NCBI GenBank assembly: GCA_946886855.1
Contig: CAMPJJ010000004.1
Span: forward strand, 45,747-109,746
From: an uncultured Roseateles sp.
GTDB lineage: Bacteria; Pseudomonadota; Gammaproteobacteria; Burkholderiales; Burkholderiaceae
Length of the DNA stretch: 64,000 bases
Reading direction: 5' to 3'
A program made the translations under genes and the position numbers. The notes under the pieces were generated by a model, which saw only the letters and a program-made list of their open reading frames with translations, had not been told where the DNA came from and did not search any database. The stretch's first letter is position 1. Each line of letters starts with the position of its first letter. Below are positions 17,289-24,845 of the stretch, piece after piece.

Positions 17289-18941
17289 ATGTCCCAAGAG
17301 CGCCAAGAGCCACGAGAGCCACGAGAGCCACGAGAGCCACGAGAGCCACGAGAGCCCCTAGAGCCCCACGAGCTCCACAAGCCGACCGTCGACGACGCCC
17401 CCGCGCGCGCCTCGCTGCCCGAGGTGCTCCTGCTCGCCAGCGTCTTCGTCATCGCCGCCTGCGGGCTGGTCTACGAGCTGGCCGCCGGCGCGCTCGCGAG
17501 CTACCTGCTCGGCGACTCCGTCCTGCAGTTCTCGACCATCATCGGCGCCTACCTCTTCGCGATGGGCGTGGGGTCCTGGCTGTCGCGCTACATCGACCGG
17601 CAACTGGTCGCGCACTTCCTGCGGCTGGAGCTGCTGGTCGGCGTCATCGGCGGCCTGATGCCCGCCGCGCTCTTCACCGCGCACAGCCTGCTGCCGCCGT
17701 CCCAGGTCGCCGCCTTCCGCGTGCTGCTGTACGGGCTGGTGCTGCTGGTCGGCACCCTCGTGGGCCTGGAGATCCCGCTGGTGATGCGCATCCTCAAGCG
17801 CCACTTCCGCCAGCGCTACGCGCTCAAGGAACTGGTGTCGCAGGTGCTGACCTTCGACTACCTGGGCGCGCTGCTGGTCGCCGTCGCCTTCCCGCTGCTG
17901 CTGGTGCCCCACCTCGGGCTGGTGCGCACCGGACTGTTCTTCGGACTGCTGAACGTCGCCGTCGCGGTGTGGGCGCTGTGGCTGTTCCGCGCGGAACTGC
18001 GCGGCTGGCGGTCGCACGCGGTGACCTGCGCGGTCTCGATCGGGCTGCTGGCCGCGGCGATGGCCGGCGCCGACCGGCTCAGCACCTGGGCCGAGGACCG
18101 CTTCTACGGCGAGCAGATCGTTTTCAAGGAAAGCAGCAACTACCAGCGCATCGTCGTCACGCAGGGCGCTGCGGGCACGCGGCTGTTCCTCAACGGCAAC
18201 CTGCAGTTCCACTCCCGCGACGAGTACCGCTATCACGAGGCCCTGGTGCATCCCGCGATGGCCGCGCAGGGCGCGCCGCGCAAGGTGCTGGTGCTGGGCG
18301 GCGGCGACGGCATGGCGGTGCGCGAGATCCTGCGCTACCCGTCCGTCGATCACATCACGCTGGTCGAGCTCGACCCGCACATGACGAGGCTGTTCTCGAC
18401 GATGCCGCTGCTCAGGCAGCTGAACAAGGATGCGCTGCTCAGCCCGAAGCTGCACATCGTCAACACCGACGCCTTCGGCTGGCTGGAGACGACGGACGAG
18501 ATCTTCGACGTCATCGTCATCGACTTCCCCGACCCGAGCAATTTCGCGCTCGGCAAGCTGTACACGGCCAGCCTCTACAAGATGGTCGACCAGCACCTGA
18601 GCGCGTCCGGCTACGCGGTGATCCAGTCGACCTCGCCGCTGGTGGCGCCGCGCGCGTTCTGGACCGTGGTGAACACGGTGGAGTCGGTCGGCCTCACGGC
18701 GACGCCGTACCACGCGCACGTGCCGAGCTTCGGCGAATGGGGCTTCGTGCTGGCGAGCCGCCGGCCGTGGTCGACGCCGAGGAAGCTGCCCGACGGGCTG
18801 CGCTTCCTGAGCCTGGACGGCATCCCGGCGCTGATGAGTTTCCCGCCGGACATGGCGCGGCCGGAGCACCTCGAAGTGAACCGGCTCTCCAACCAGGTGC
18901 TGGTCCACGAGTTCGAGCGTGAATGGGGCAAGCTGCATTGA
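17289..18941 (+). CDS. Membrane-bound polyamine aminopropyltransferase (SpeE2-type)
   Basis: A 550-residue protein. A Glu-Pro-Arg repeat tail (about 6-23) precedes seven or so membrane spans (about 40-260) and a C-terminal spermidine-synthase Rossmann domain (about 270-520) with VLVLGGGDGMAVREIL, TLVELDP and DVIVIDFPDPSN. Soluble SpeE transfers an aminopropyl group from decarboxylated SAM to putrescine; substrates of the membrane-fused form are not settled. ATG 17289 is chosen; the frame is open far upstream only as a shadow of the SRAP gene. Its stop overlaps the next start by four bases (TTGA), indicating coupling with the FAD oxidoreductase. Confidence 0.9.
   Translation: MSQERQEPREPREPREPREPREPLEPHELHKPTVDDAPARASLPEVLLLASVFVIAACGLVYELAAGALASYLLGDSVLQFSTIIGAYLFAMGVGSWLSRYIDRQLVAHFLRLELLVGVIGGLMPAALFTAHSLLPPSQVAAFRVLLYGLVLLVGTLVGLEIPLVMRILKRHFRQRYALKELVSQVLTFDYLGALLVAVAFPLLLVPHLGLVRTGLFFGLLNVAVAVWALWLFRAELRGWRSHAVTCAVSIGLLAAAMAGADRLSTWAEDRFYGEQIVFKESSNYQRIVVTQGAAGTRLFLNGNLQFHSRDEYRYHEALVHPAMAAQGAPRKVLVLGGGDGMAVREILRYPSVDHITLVELDPHMTRLFSTMPLLRQLNKDALLSPKLHIVNTDAFGWLETTDEIFDVIVIDFPDPSNFALGKLYTASLYKMVDQHLSASGYAVIQSTSPLVAPRAFWTVVNTVESVGLTATPYHAHVPSFGEWGFVLASRRPWSTPRKLPDGLRFLSLDGIPALMSFPPDMARPEHLEVNRLSNQVLVHEFEREWGKLH
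17306..17356. repeat. CACGAGAGC 9-base tandem repeat in speE2 start
   Basis: About five in-frame copies of a 9-base unit encode a run of Glu-Pro-Arg triplets at the cytosolic N-terminus. Copy-number change would alter length without shifting frame. Confidence 0.8.
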
Positions 18942-20587
18942 AGCGCCGCGACCTGCTCACGCGCACGCTGACGGCCTCGCTCGCGGCGTCGCTGGTGCCG
19001 CTGCTGTCGGCCTGCGGGCGCGAGGCGCGGCCGCTCGCCGAGCGGCTGGCGGAGCGCCTCGCGGAACTCCCCGGCGGATGGACCGGCGCGAACTGGGAGC
19101 GCGGTCATCGGCTGCGCGGTCCCCTCCCCGGCTGGTCGACAGCCACCGGTGCCCCCAAGCGCGCGCAGGTGCTGGTGCTCGGCGCGGGAATCGCGGGCCT
19201 GGCTTGCGCGCGTCGGCTGCGGCTGCAAGGCGTCGATGTGGCGCTGCTGGATCTGGAGGATCGACCCGGCGGCAACAGCCGCGGCCATCGGATCGGCGCG
19301 GGGCCTGCGCTCGGCGAGGGTCTGCGCTGCCCGCTCGGGGCGCACTACCTGCCGACGCCGGGACCGGAAGCGCTCGAGGTGCGGGCGCTGCTGGAGGACC
19401 TCGGCCTCGCGCGCCAGGAGCACGGCAAGACCGTCTACGAGGAGCGCTGGCTCTGCCACAGCCCGCAGGAGCGGCTCTGGTGGAAGGACCAATGGGTCGA
19501 CGGCCTGCTGCCGCCGGCGGAGTCGCCGGACGTGCTGGCGCAGTACCAGCGGTTCGGCAAGCTGGTCGACCAGGCGCGGCACGAGGTCGGTTTCGCGATG
19601 CCGAGCACGCATCACGCGTGGACGCCGGCGCATCAGGCGCTCGATGCGAAGACCTTCGCCGCGTGGCTCGATGAGCATCAGCTGACTGCGGCGCCGTTGC
19701 GCTGGTACCTCGACTACTGCTGCCGCGACGATTACGGCGCCGATGCGACGCAGGTCTCCGCGTGGGCGGGGCTGCACTACTTCGGCAGCCGTCACGGCTT
19801 CATGAGCGGCGAGGAACGCGAGGCCGTGCTGACCTGGCCGCAAGGCAACGGCTGGTTGTCGGAGCGCCTCGCCGCGCCATTGGCGGAATCCTTCCACGGC
19901 GGCCGCACGGCGCTGCGCGTGCGCGAGGAACGCCATGGGGTGCAGGTGCTCGTCTGGAACGACAAGGACCAGGTGGCGGAGCGATGGGAAGCCGATCAGG
20001 TCGTGATGGCGATGCCGTTGTTCATCGCGGCGAGGCTGCCGGAGCAGCCGCCATCCGCGCTCACGGAAGCCGCCAGCGGCATGCGCTACGCGCCGTGGCT
20101 GGTGGCGAACCTGCTGCTGGACGCGCCGCCGCTGGAACGGCTGGGCGCACCGATGTCCTGGGACAACGTCGCCTACGGCGGCGAGGCCCTGGGCTACGTC
20201 AACGCGAACCAGCAGGACCTCGACCCGAGCCGCGGCCCGATGGTGCTGACGGCCTACCGCTCGTTGCGCGAGTCGCAGCGCAAGGACCTGCTGCAGGACG
20301 ACTGGCGAGCCTGGAGCGCCCGCGTGCTCGCGGACATGGCGCCCCTGCATCCGGACCTGCCCGAGCGGCTGCAGCGCATCGAGCTGATGCGATACGGGCA
20401 CGCGATGAGCATTCCGCATCCGGGCCTGCGCGGGTCGCCAGCGCTGGCCGCGCTGCGCGAGCGCGCGCAAGGTCGGCTCCACTTCGCGCATGCGGACCTG
20501 GCGGGGTATTCGGTGTTCGAAGAGGCCTTCACGCAAGGTGAGACCGTGGCCGCACGTCTGCTTGGCAGAGGTCGCGCAAGCGCATGA
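18938..20587 (+). CDS. FAD-dependent amine-oxidase-like protein with Tat/lipoprotein signal
   Basis: A 549-residue flavin-containing amine oxidoreductase. The N-terminus from TTG 18938 (MKRRDLLTRTLTASLAAS) is a twin-arginine signal ending in a lipobox-like LLSAC, so export and possible lipid anchoring are predicted. The FAD-binding motif VLGAGIAGLACARRL is at about 75-90, and the C-terminal FAD loop is AHADLAGYSVFEEAF. An ATG at 18923 is also possible. Translational coupling to the membrane aminopropyltransferase points to a joint role in polyamine or amine chemistry at the cell envelope (inference). A second, partial copy of its 3' end lies at 21472-21564. Confidence 0.87.
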   Translation: MKRRDLLTRTLTASLAASLVPLLSACGREARPLAERLAERLAELPGGWTGANWERGHRLRGPLPGWSTATGAPKRAQVLVLGAGIAGLACARRLRLQGVDVALLDLEDRPGGNSRGHRIGAGPALGEGLRCPLGAHYLPTPGPEALEVRALLEDLGLARQEHGKTVYEERWLCHSPQERLWWKDQWVDGLLPPAESPDVLAQYQRFGKLVDQARHEVGFAMPSTHHAWTPAHQALDAKTFAAWLDEHQLTAAPLRWYLDYCCRDDYGADATQVSAWAGLHYFGSRHGFMSGEEREAVLTWPQGNGWLSERLAAPLAESFHGGRTALRVREERHGVQVLVWNDKDQVAERWEADQVVMAMPLFIAARLPEQPPSALTEAASGMRYAPWLVANLLLDAPPLERLGAPMSWDNVAYGGEALGYVNANQQDLDPSRGPMVLTAYRSLRESQRKDLLQDDWRAWSARVLADMAPLHPDLPERLQRIELMRYGHAMSIPHPGLRGSPALAALRERAQGRLHFAHADLAGYSVFEEAFTQGETVAARLLGRGRASA

Positions 20588-20609
20588 GCGCGATCCCTCG
20601 CGTCCGGAT

Positions 20610-20927
20610 TCACGGGAACACCGCATCGACGCCCCGATCCCGCATCATGCGGAGCAGCCTGAGCTCCGCTCCCTGGGGCTTGCCCAGTCCCCGCTCCCAT
20701 CGACGAAGGCGTCGGGCCGTCGTGTTGAGCATGCGAGCCAGCGTGTAGACGTTGCACGAGGGCTGCGCCAGGATTGCCCGGAAGTCCTCTGGCGTGAGCG
20801 GCTCCGGAGGCAGCATGCCCGCATGCTCGATCCTCCGGATCGCGTCGTCATCGAATGCGCCGCACGCGTGGAGCTCTCGACTCATACGAAGCAGCTCCAG
20901 GATCGTTTCATTCTTCCTCTTGCGCAT
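20610..20927 (-). CDS. HTH antitoxin of a RelE/HigB-type module
   Basis: A 105-residue helix-turn-helix protein (NVYTLARMLNTTARRLRRWERG at about 60-82) of the type annotated as NadS/HigA-like antitoxins. Its start overlaps the 3' end of a broken toxin gene by about 20 bases, the usual toxin-first HigBA order. AAGGAG lies 10 bases upstream of ATG 20927 (7 from GTG 20930). It would bind its own promoter. With its toxin frameshifted it may now be a solitary repressor. Confidence 0.82.
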   Translation of the reverse strand: MRKRKNETILELLRMSRELHACGAFDDDAIRRIEHAGMLPPEPLTPEDFRAILAQPSCNVYTLARMLNTTARRLRRWERGLGKPQGAELRLLRMMRDRGVDAVFP

Positions 20928-21301
20928 CACAGTTCAACTCCTTCAGCTTTTGATTGGCCACGGCCTCTGACAGGCTCGCCTCAGGCAGGGCATTCAGATC
21001 ACGCGCCGTCTCCGCGCAGAACAGACGCGTCTCCGGATCGACGTCATCCATCGCGCTCTTGGCGAAACCCTTGATGAAGAACCACGGCCCGCCTCGGCGA
21101 TTGGCGACGAGCGCGCGATACCCGCCTCGCTTGCCAGCCCCAGATCGTGCGATCCGCTTCTTGACGAGTCCACTACCCAGATCTGCGTCTGATCAATCCC
21201 CGTGCCATTTCAGCCACAGCGCGGCACAGGTCGCTCTCACTCAAGACCTGCTTGCTCATCCATCGGCGAAATCCTTGCGTCACGTACACGGGTCCAATCA
21301 C
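20908..21301 (-). pseudogene. RelE/HigB-type toxin gene with a frameshift
   Basis: From GTG 21301 the frame reads VIGPVYVTQGFRRWMSK and on to AVAEMARGLI, then goes wrong. Shifting by one base at about 21190 continues with DADLGSGLVKKRIAR, GKRGGYRALVANRR, WFFIKGFAKS and ends at 20908. Together this is a full-length toxin of the RelE/ParE superfamily branch with a GGG(Y/F)R-type core. One extra base (T at 21190 on the plus strand) is enough to explain it. Loss of the toxin while the antitoxin stays intact is the expected decay path; a sequencing error is the alternative. Confidence 0.75.
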
Positions 21302-21471
21302 GTCGACTTCCCGCGAAGCTGCGATGACGGTCAGTGCTGCGTGTTGCGCTTGGAAATCTCGTCCTGAAGAGGGCCGCCTGTTGGGGGAGCGAAGGGACGC
21401 TCCGCGGACACGACTTCCTTGGTTCGGCCCCGGCCCACGCGGACAGGGTCGGACCGTTGCAGCGCATTGAG

Positions 21472-21564
21472 TTCGCGCATGCGGACCTGGCGGGCTACTC
21501 GGTGTTCGAGGAGACGTTCACGCAGGGGGCAGTGGTGGCGACCCGCATCCGCCACGCGCGCTGA
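21472..21564 (+). pseudogene. Second partial copy of the FAD oxidoreductase 3' end
   Basis: The stretch encodes EFAHADLAGYSVFEETFTQG and a short tail to a stop at 21564. Bases 21472-21527 match 20483-20538 of the FAD amine-oxidase-like gene at about 50 of 56 positions, in the same orientation. Only the last 30 or so codons are recognisable; upstream to 21334 the ORF has no similarity I can see. It is either what remains of a tandem paralogue or a target-end duplication made when the intervening toxin-antitoxin segment entered. Confidence 0.8.
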
Positions 21565-21870
21565 TCAGGCGAGATTCGCCTGATAGACGCGGACCCGCAT
21601 CTCCAGCGTCGGCATCAGGTCGCGCGTCGCAACGCGAATGTCGTATTCAGCCTGCAGATTCAGCCAGAACCTGGGATCCATGCTGAAAAACAACCCGAGC
21701 CGCATGGCGGTATCCACGGTAATCGGTCGTTGTCCATTCACCAGATCGCTCACACGGCTCGGCGGTACGTCGATGTCGGCCGCAAGTTGACGGGCGGTCA
21801 GCTTCATCGGCTTCATGAATTCCTCGAGGAGGATCTCCCCGGGATGGATTTCGTCTAGCAGCTTGGCCAT
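21565..21870 (-). CDS. higA: HigA-family antitoxin
   Basis: A 101-residue antitoxin with the family hallmarks: HPGEILLEEFMKPM at the start, a helix-turn-helix (ARQLAADIDVPPSRVSDLVNGQR) and SMDPRFWLNLQAEYD towards the end. It neutralises the HigB ribosome-dependent mRNA interferase and represses the operon. It lies 6 bases after the higB stop in the standard higB-higA order. The stop touches the end of the duplicated oxidoreductase fragment at 21564/21565. Confidence 0.93.
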   Translation of the reverse strand: MAKLLDEIHPGEILLEEFMKPMKLTARQLAADIDVPPSRVSDLVNGQRPITVDTAMRLGLFFSMDPRFWLNLQAEYDIRVATRDLMPTLEMRVRVYQANLA

Positions 21871-21876
21871 AAGGAT

Positions 21877-22104
21877 CTAGTGGTAGTCGACGATCGCAAC
21901 GTTGTGTGCGCCGTCCAGCCTCCATGAAAAGCAGATGCGCCACTGGTCATTGATGCGGATGCTGTATTGCCCCTTCCGATCGCCGCAGAGGGCTTCCAGG
22001 CGGTTCCCTGGTGGAACCTTCAGCGCGCCCACCACCGTCGCGGCATGAACCATCAAGAGCTTGCGCCTCGCCACGCGCTCGATGCGCCGGAAGCGAGGCA
22101 CCAC
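21877..22104 (-). CDS. higB: HigB-type toxin, apparently lacking its proper start
   Basis: The ORF from GTG 22104 gives 75 residues including [19 protein letters not shown] and [12 protein letters not shown], typical of HigB mRNA interferases, ending IVDYH. Homologous frame continues upstream without a stop to 22152 ([16 protein letters not shown]), matching the usual N-terminus, but the codon where Met is expected (22155-22153) is AGG and no ATG, GTG or TTG lies between it and the upstream stop. The toxin is therefore probably made without its first strand and helix, or not at all. Its antitoxin higA is intact. Confidence 0.7.
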   Translation of the reverse strand: MVPRFRRIERVARRKLLMVHAATVVGALKVPPGNRLEALCGDRKGQYSIRINDQWRICFSWRLDGAHNVAIVDYH

Positions 22105-22377
22105 CTTGCTGGAAAAAAGTGCCTCAGTGTCGGCACAGCCGAATGAACAGATCCTGCCACATCGTGTTCCGCCACACAGAATCCGCCAAGCAGAACTTCA
22201 GGTGGTTTTTCGCCTCCCGGTGACTTGATCATGCAGACCGCTTCCTGGATTTCCGTCACCCTTGCCAAGCTTGAAAGGGGCGTGGAGGCTTGTCATACAG
22301 AGCAGGTCATTGAGGTGACATCTCCCGCCGACGTGAGTCACCAGAATGGACGCGCACCTCACAACCCAAGGTTCGAC

Positions 22378-23190
22378 ATGCCACACAACCTCGACCAGGC
22401 CATCCTCCTCGCCCCCGCCGGCGGACACCGCTTCGCCGGTGCGACGAATGCGGCCTACGCCAACATGGTCGGGCCGTTCGGCGGCACGACGGGCGCGGCG
22501 ATGCTCAACGCGGCCTTGCTGCATTCGGAGCGCATCGGCGAGCCGATCGCGCTGACGATCAACTTCTGCAGTCCGCTCGCCGACGGCGCCTTCGAGGTCG
22601 AAACCCGCCCCGCCCGCACGAACCGGTCGACGCAGCATTGGGTGCTGGAGCTCACGCAGAACGGCGAGGTCGCCGCGACCGGCAGCGCCGTCTTCGCGCA
22701 GCGTCGCGAGACCTGGTCCGCGAAGGAAGCCGAGCTGCCCGCGGACGTGCCGCCCGCATCAGCACTCAGTCCGCTGCCGAAGGTCGGCTTCCTGCCCGCC
22801 TGGGTCTCGCGCTACGACATGCGCTTCCTGCCCGGGTTCGCGCCGGGGCCCTTCGACGGCCAGGAACAGCCCCATTCGATCAGCCGCTACTGGGTGCGCG
22901 ACGAGCCCGCGCGACCCATGGACTTCCCGTCCCTCGCCGCGATCTGCGACAGCTTCTTCCCGCGCATCTTCGTCCGCCGCCGCAAGCCCGGCGCCATCGG
23001 CACCGTCACGCTGACGACCTACTTCCATGCGGACTCGGCCCAGCTCGCGCGGCAGGGCGACCGCCACGTGCTAGCAATGGCGAAGGCCCTCAACTTCCGC
23101 AACGGTTACTTCGACCAGACCGCCGAAGTCTGGAGCGACGACGGCCAGATGCTGGCCAGCACGCACCAGATGGTCTATTTCAAGGAATGA
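22378..23190 (+). CDS. TesB-like acyl-CoA thioesterase
   Basis: A 270-residue double-hotdog thioesterase-family protein. The N-terminal hotdog contains GPFGGTTGAAMLNAAL and the C-terminal one TTYFHADSAQLA, with NGYFDQTAEVWSDDGQMLASTHQMVYF at the end. Such enzymes hydrolyse medium or long acyl-CoAs. ATG 22378 (MPHNLDQAIL) follows AAGG and gives the family length; the ORF could extend to 22225 but that part overlaps the toxin-antitoxin promoter zone. Confidence 0.88.
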   Translation: MPHNLDQAILLAPAGGHRFAGATNAAYANMVGPFGGTTGAAMLNAALLHSERIGEPIALTINFCSPLADGAFEVETRPARTNRSTQHWVLELTQNGEVAATGSAVFAQRRETWSAKEAELPADVPPASALSPLPKVGFLPAWVSRYDMRFLPGFAPGPFDGQEQPHSISRYWVRDEPARPMDFPSLAAICDSFFPRIFVRRRKPGAIGTVTLTTYFHADSAQLARQGDRHVLAMAKALNFRNGYFDQTAEVWSDDGQMLASTHQMVYFKE

Positions 23191-23205
23191 GGAAGGACGC
23201 CGGAC

Positions 23206-23457
23206 TCAGCCGCCCGTGACCGGCGGGAAGAACGCCACTTCCGCGCCGTCGTCGACGGGCGTGTCCTCGGGCAGGATCTGCTGGTTCAGCGCGCAACGGA
23301 TCGCGCGGCCACGCGCGAGCGCTTCCGCGTGCGCCGCGTCGCTGGCGATCAGCGCATCGCGGATCGAGCCCAGCGTCGCCCCGGCATGGTGCGGGAAGCG
23401 CTCGTCGGTTCCCAGGGCCTCGCGCAGCGAGGCGAAGTAGCGCACGGTGATCGTCAT
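23206..23457 (-). CDS. moaD: Molybdopterin synthase small subunit
   Basis: An 83-residue ubiquitin-fold protein (MTITVRYFASLREALG) ending in the essential Gly-Gly (PPVTGG), which is adenylated and thiocarboxylated to donate sulfur to precursor Z. It is the last gene of the alaA-hom-thrC-moeA-moaD run. No moaE lies in the window, so the large subunit must be just beyond this cluster or elsewhere. Confidence 0.93.
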   Translation of the reverse strand: MTITVRYFASLREALGTDERFPHHAGATLGSIRDALIASDAAHAEALARGRAIRCALNQQILPEDTPVDDGAEVAFFPPVTGG

Positions 23458-23479
23458 GTCGGGTCGATGGGTCAAGACA

Positions 23480-23520
23480 GCTGTCAGAACAGGTTTCAGA
23501 ACAGGTTTCAGAACAGCTCG
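23480..23520. repeat. 12-base tandem repeat between moeA and moaD
   Basis: AGGTTTCAGAAC recurs about three times between the moeA stop and the moaD start. It could vary the spacing between the genes. Confidence 0.7.
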
Positions 23521-24845
23521 CTGAACGGAATGAAGCGCAAGACCTGCCCCGGTGTCACCGTGCTGCCCGGCGGCAGGTCGATCAGACCGTCGGCCCACGC
23601 CGCCGAACTCATCACGCCCGAACTCTGGTTGCCGAACAGCTGCAGGCCGCCGGCGTCGCTCAGCTTCGCGCGCAGGAACTCCCGCCGCTTGTCGGCCTTG
23701 GTCCAGGTGAACTCGGCCGGCAGCGGCAAGGCGCGCGGCGTCAGCTGCGTCGCGCCCTGCATCCGCAGCAGCACCGGCCGCACGAACAGCAGGAAGGTCA
23801 CGAAGCTGGACACCGGATTGCCCGGCAGTCCGATGAACCAGGTGCGCCCGCCGGTGCTGGTGACTTCGCCGAACGCCAGCGGCTTGCCCGGCTTGATCGC
23901 GATCTGCCACAAGTCCAGCCGGCCTTCGCGCTCGAGCGCGGGCTTGAGGTGGTCTTCCTCGCCGACGGACACACCGCCCGAGCTGAGGATCAGGTCCGCG
24001 TCCTTGGCCGCCTCGCGCAACGCGGCGCGGGTCGCGTCGAGCGTGTCAGGCACGATGCCCAGGTCCCGCACCTCGCAGCCCATGGCCAGCAGCAGCGCGT
24101 GCAGCGTCGTGCGGTTGGAGTTGTAGATCTGACCGGGGCCGAGTGGCTGGCCCGGCAGCACCAGCTCGTCGCCGGTCGAGAACAGCGCGACGCGCGGCCG
24201 CGCCGCCACCGTCAACGCCGCCGCGCCGGCCGTCGCCGCCAAGCCCAGCGAGGCCGCATTCAGGCGCATGCCGGCGCGCAGCACCGGCTGCCCGACGCGA
24301 AGGTCCTCCCCGCGGCGACGGATGTGGAGGCCCACCGTCAGTGGTCCATTGATGCGCACTTGGCCGAAGTTGCCCGCGACGCCCGTGGCATCGGCGATCG
24401 CCTCGCATTGCTCCTGCATCAGCACCGAGTCGGCGCCTTCAGGCACCGTCGCGCCGGTGAAGATCCGCGCCGCGGTGCCGGGCTGCAGCGGCCGGGGCAC
24501 CGAGCCCGCCGGCACGCGCTGCGAGACCGGCAGCACCGCGCCTTCGCCGCCCAGCGCCGCGACGTCGGCCGCGCGCATCGCGTAGCCGTCCATCGCGCTG
24601 TTGTCGTAGGGCGGCACGTCCAGCGGCGAGTCCAGGTCCTGCGCCAGCACGCGGCCGCGCGCCAGCGGCGTCGTCACCGACTCGGTCCGGCCCAGCGAGG
24701 TGACTTGCGAGAGCAGGCGCTCCAGCGCCTCCTCCATCGGCATCATCGGCGCGCGGGGAGAGGTCGTGGAGGTTGTGGGGGCCGAAGCGGCGGCAGCGAC
24801 CCCAGCATTCGCGGCCGTTCCCGGAACATGCTTCGCGTCAGACAT
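23508..24845 (-). CDS. moeA: Molybdopterin molybdenumtransferase
   Basis: A 445-residue MoeA. After an Ala/Thr-rich leader (1-34) come the domains with DNSAMDGYA, FTGATVPEGAD, the MPT-binding FSTGDELV, SSGGVSVGEEDH and GLPGNPVSS. It inserts molybdate into adenylylated molybdopterin to make molybdenum cofactor. Its start overlaps the thrC stop by 8 bases, so it is translated from the amino-acid operon. Confidence 0.96.
   Translation of the reverse strand: MSDAKHVPGTAANAGVAAAASAPTTSTTSPRAPMMPMEEALERLLSQVTSLGRTESVTTPLARGRVLAQDLDSPLDVPPYDNSAMDGYAMRAADVAALGGEGAVLPVSQRVPAGSVPRPLQPGTAARIFTGATVPEGADSVLMQEQCEAIADATGVAGNFGQVRINGPLTVGLHIRRRGEDLRVGQPVLRAGMRLNAASLGLAATAGAAALTVAARPRVALFSTGDELVLPGQPLGPGQIYNSNRTTLHALLLAMGCEVRDLGIVPDTLDATRAALREAAKDADLILSSGGVSVGEEDHLKPALEREGRLDLWQIAIKPGKPLAFGEVTSTGGRTWFIGLPGNPVSSFVTFLLFVRPVLLRMQGATQLTPRALPLPAEFTWTKADKRREFLRAKLSDAGGLQLFGNQSSGVMSSAAWADGLIDLPPGSTVTPGQVLRFIPFSELF

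Noticed and set aside
20588..21471. Integron-type gene cassette around the toxin-antitoxin genes
   Set aside because: No attC-like imperfect palindrome or integrase was seen; the duplicated oxidoreductase end explains the structure better.
22225..22377. N-terminal extension of the thioesterase
   Set aside because: It overlaps the promoter side of higBA and lacks similarity to thioesterases; ATG 22378 has an AAGG site and the conserved start.
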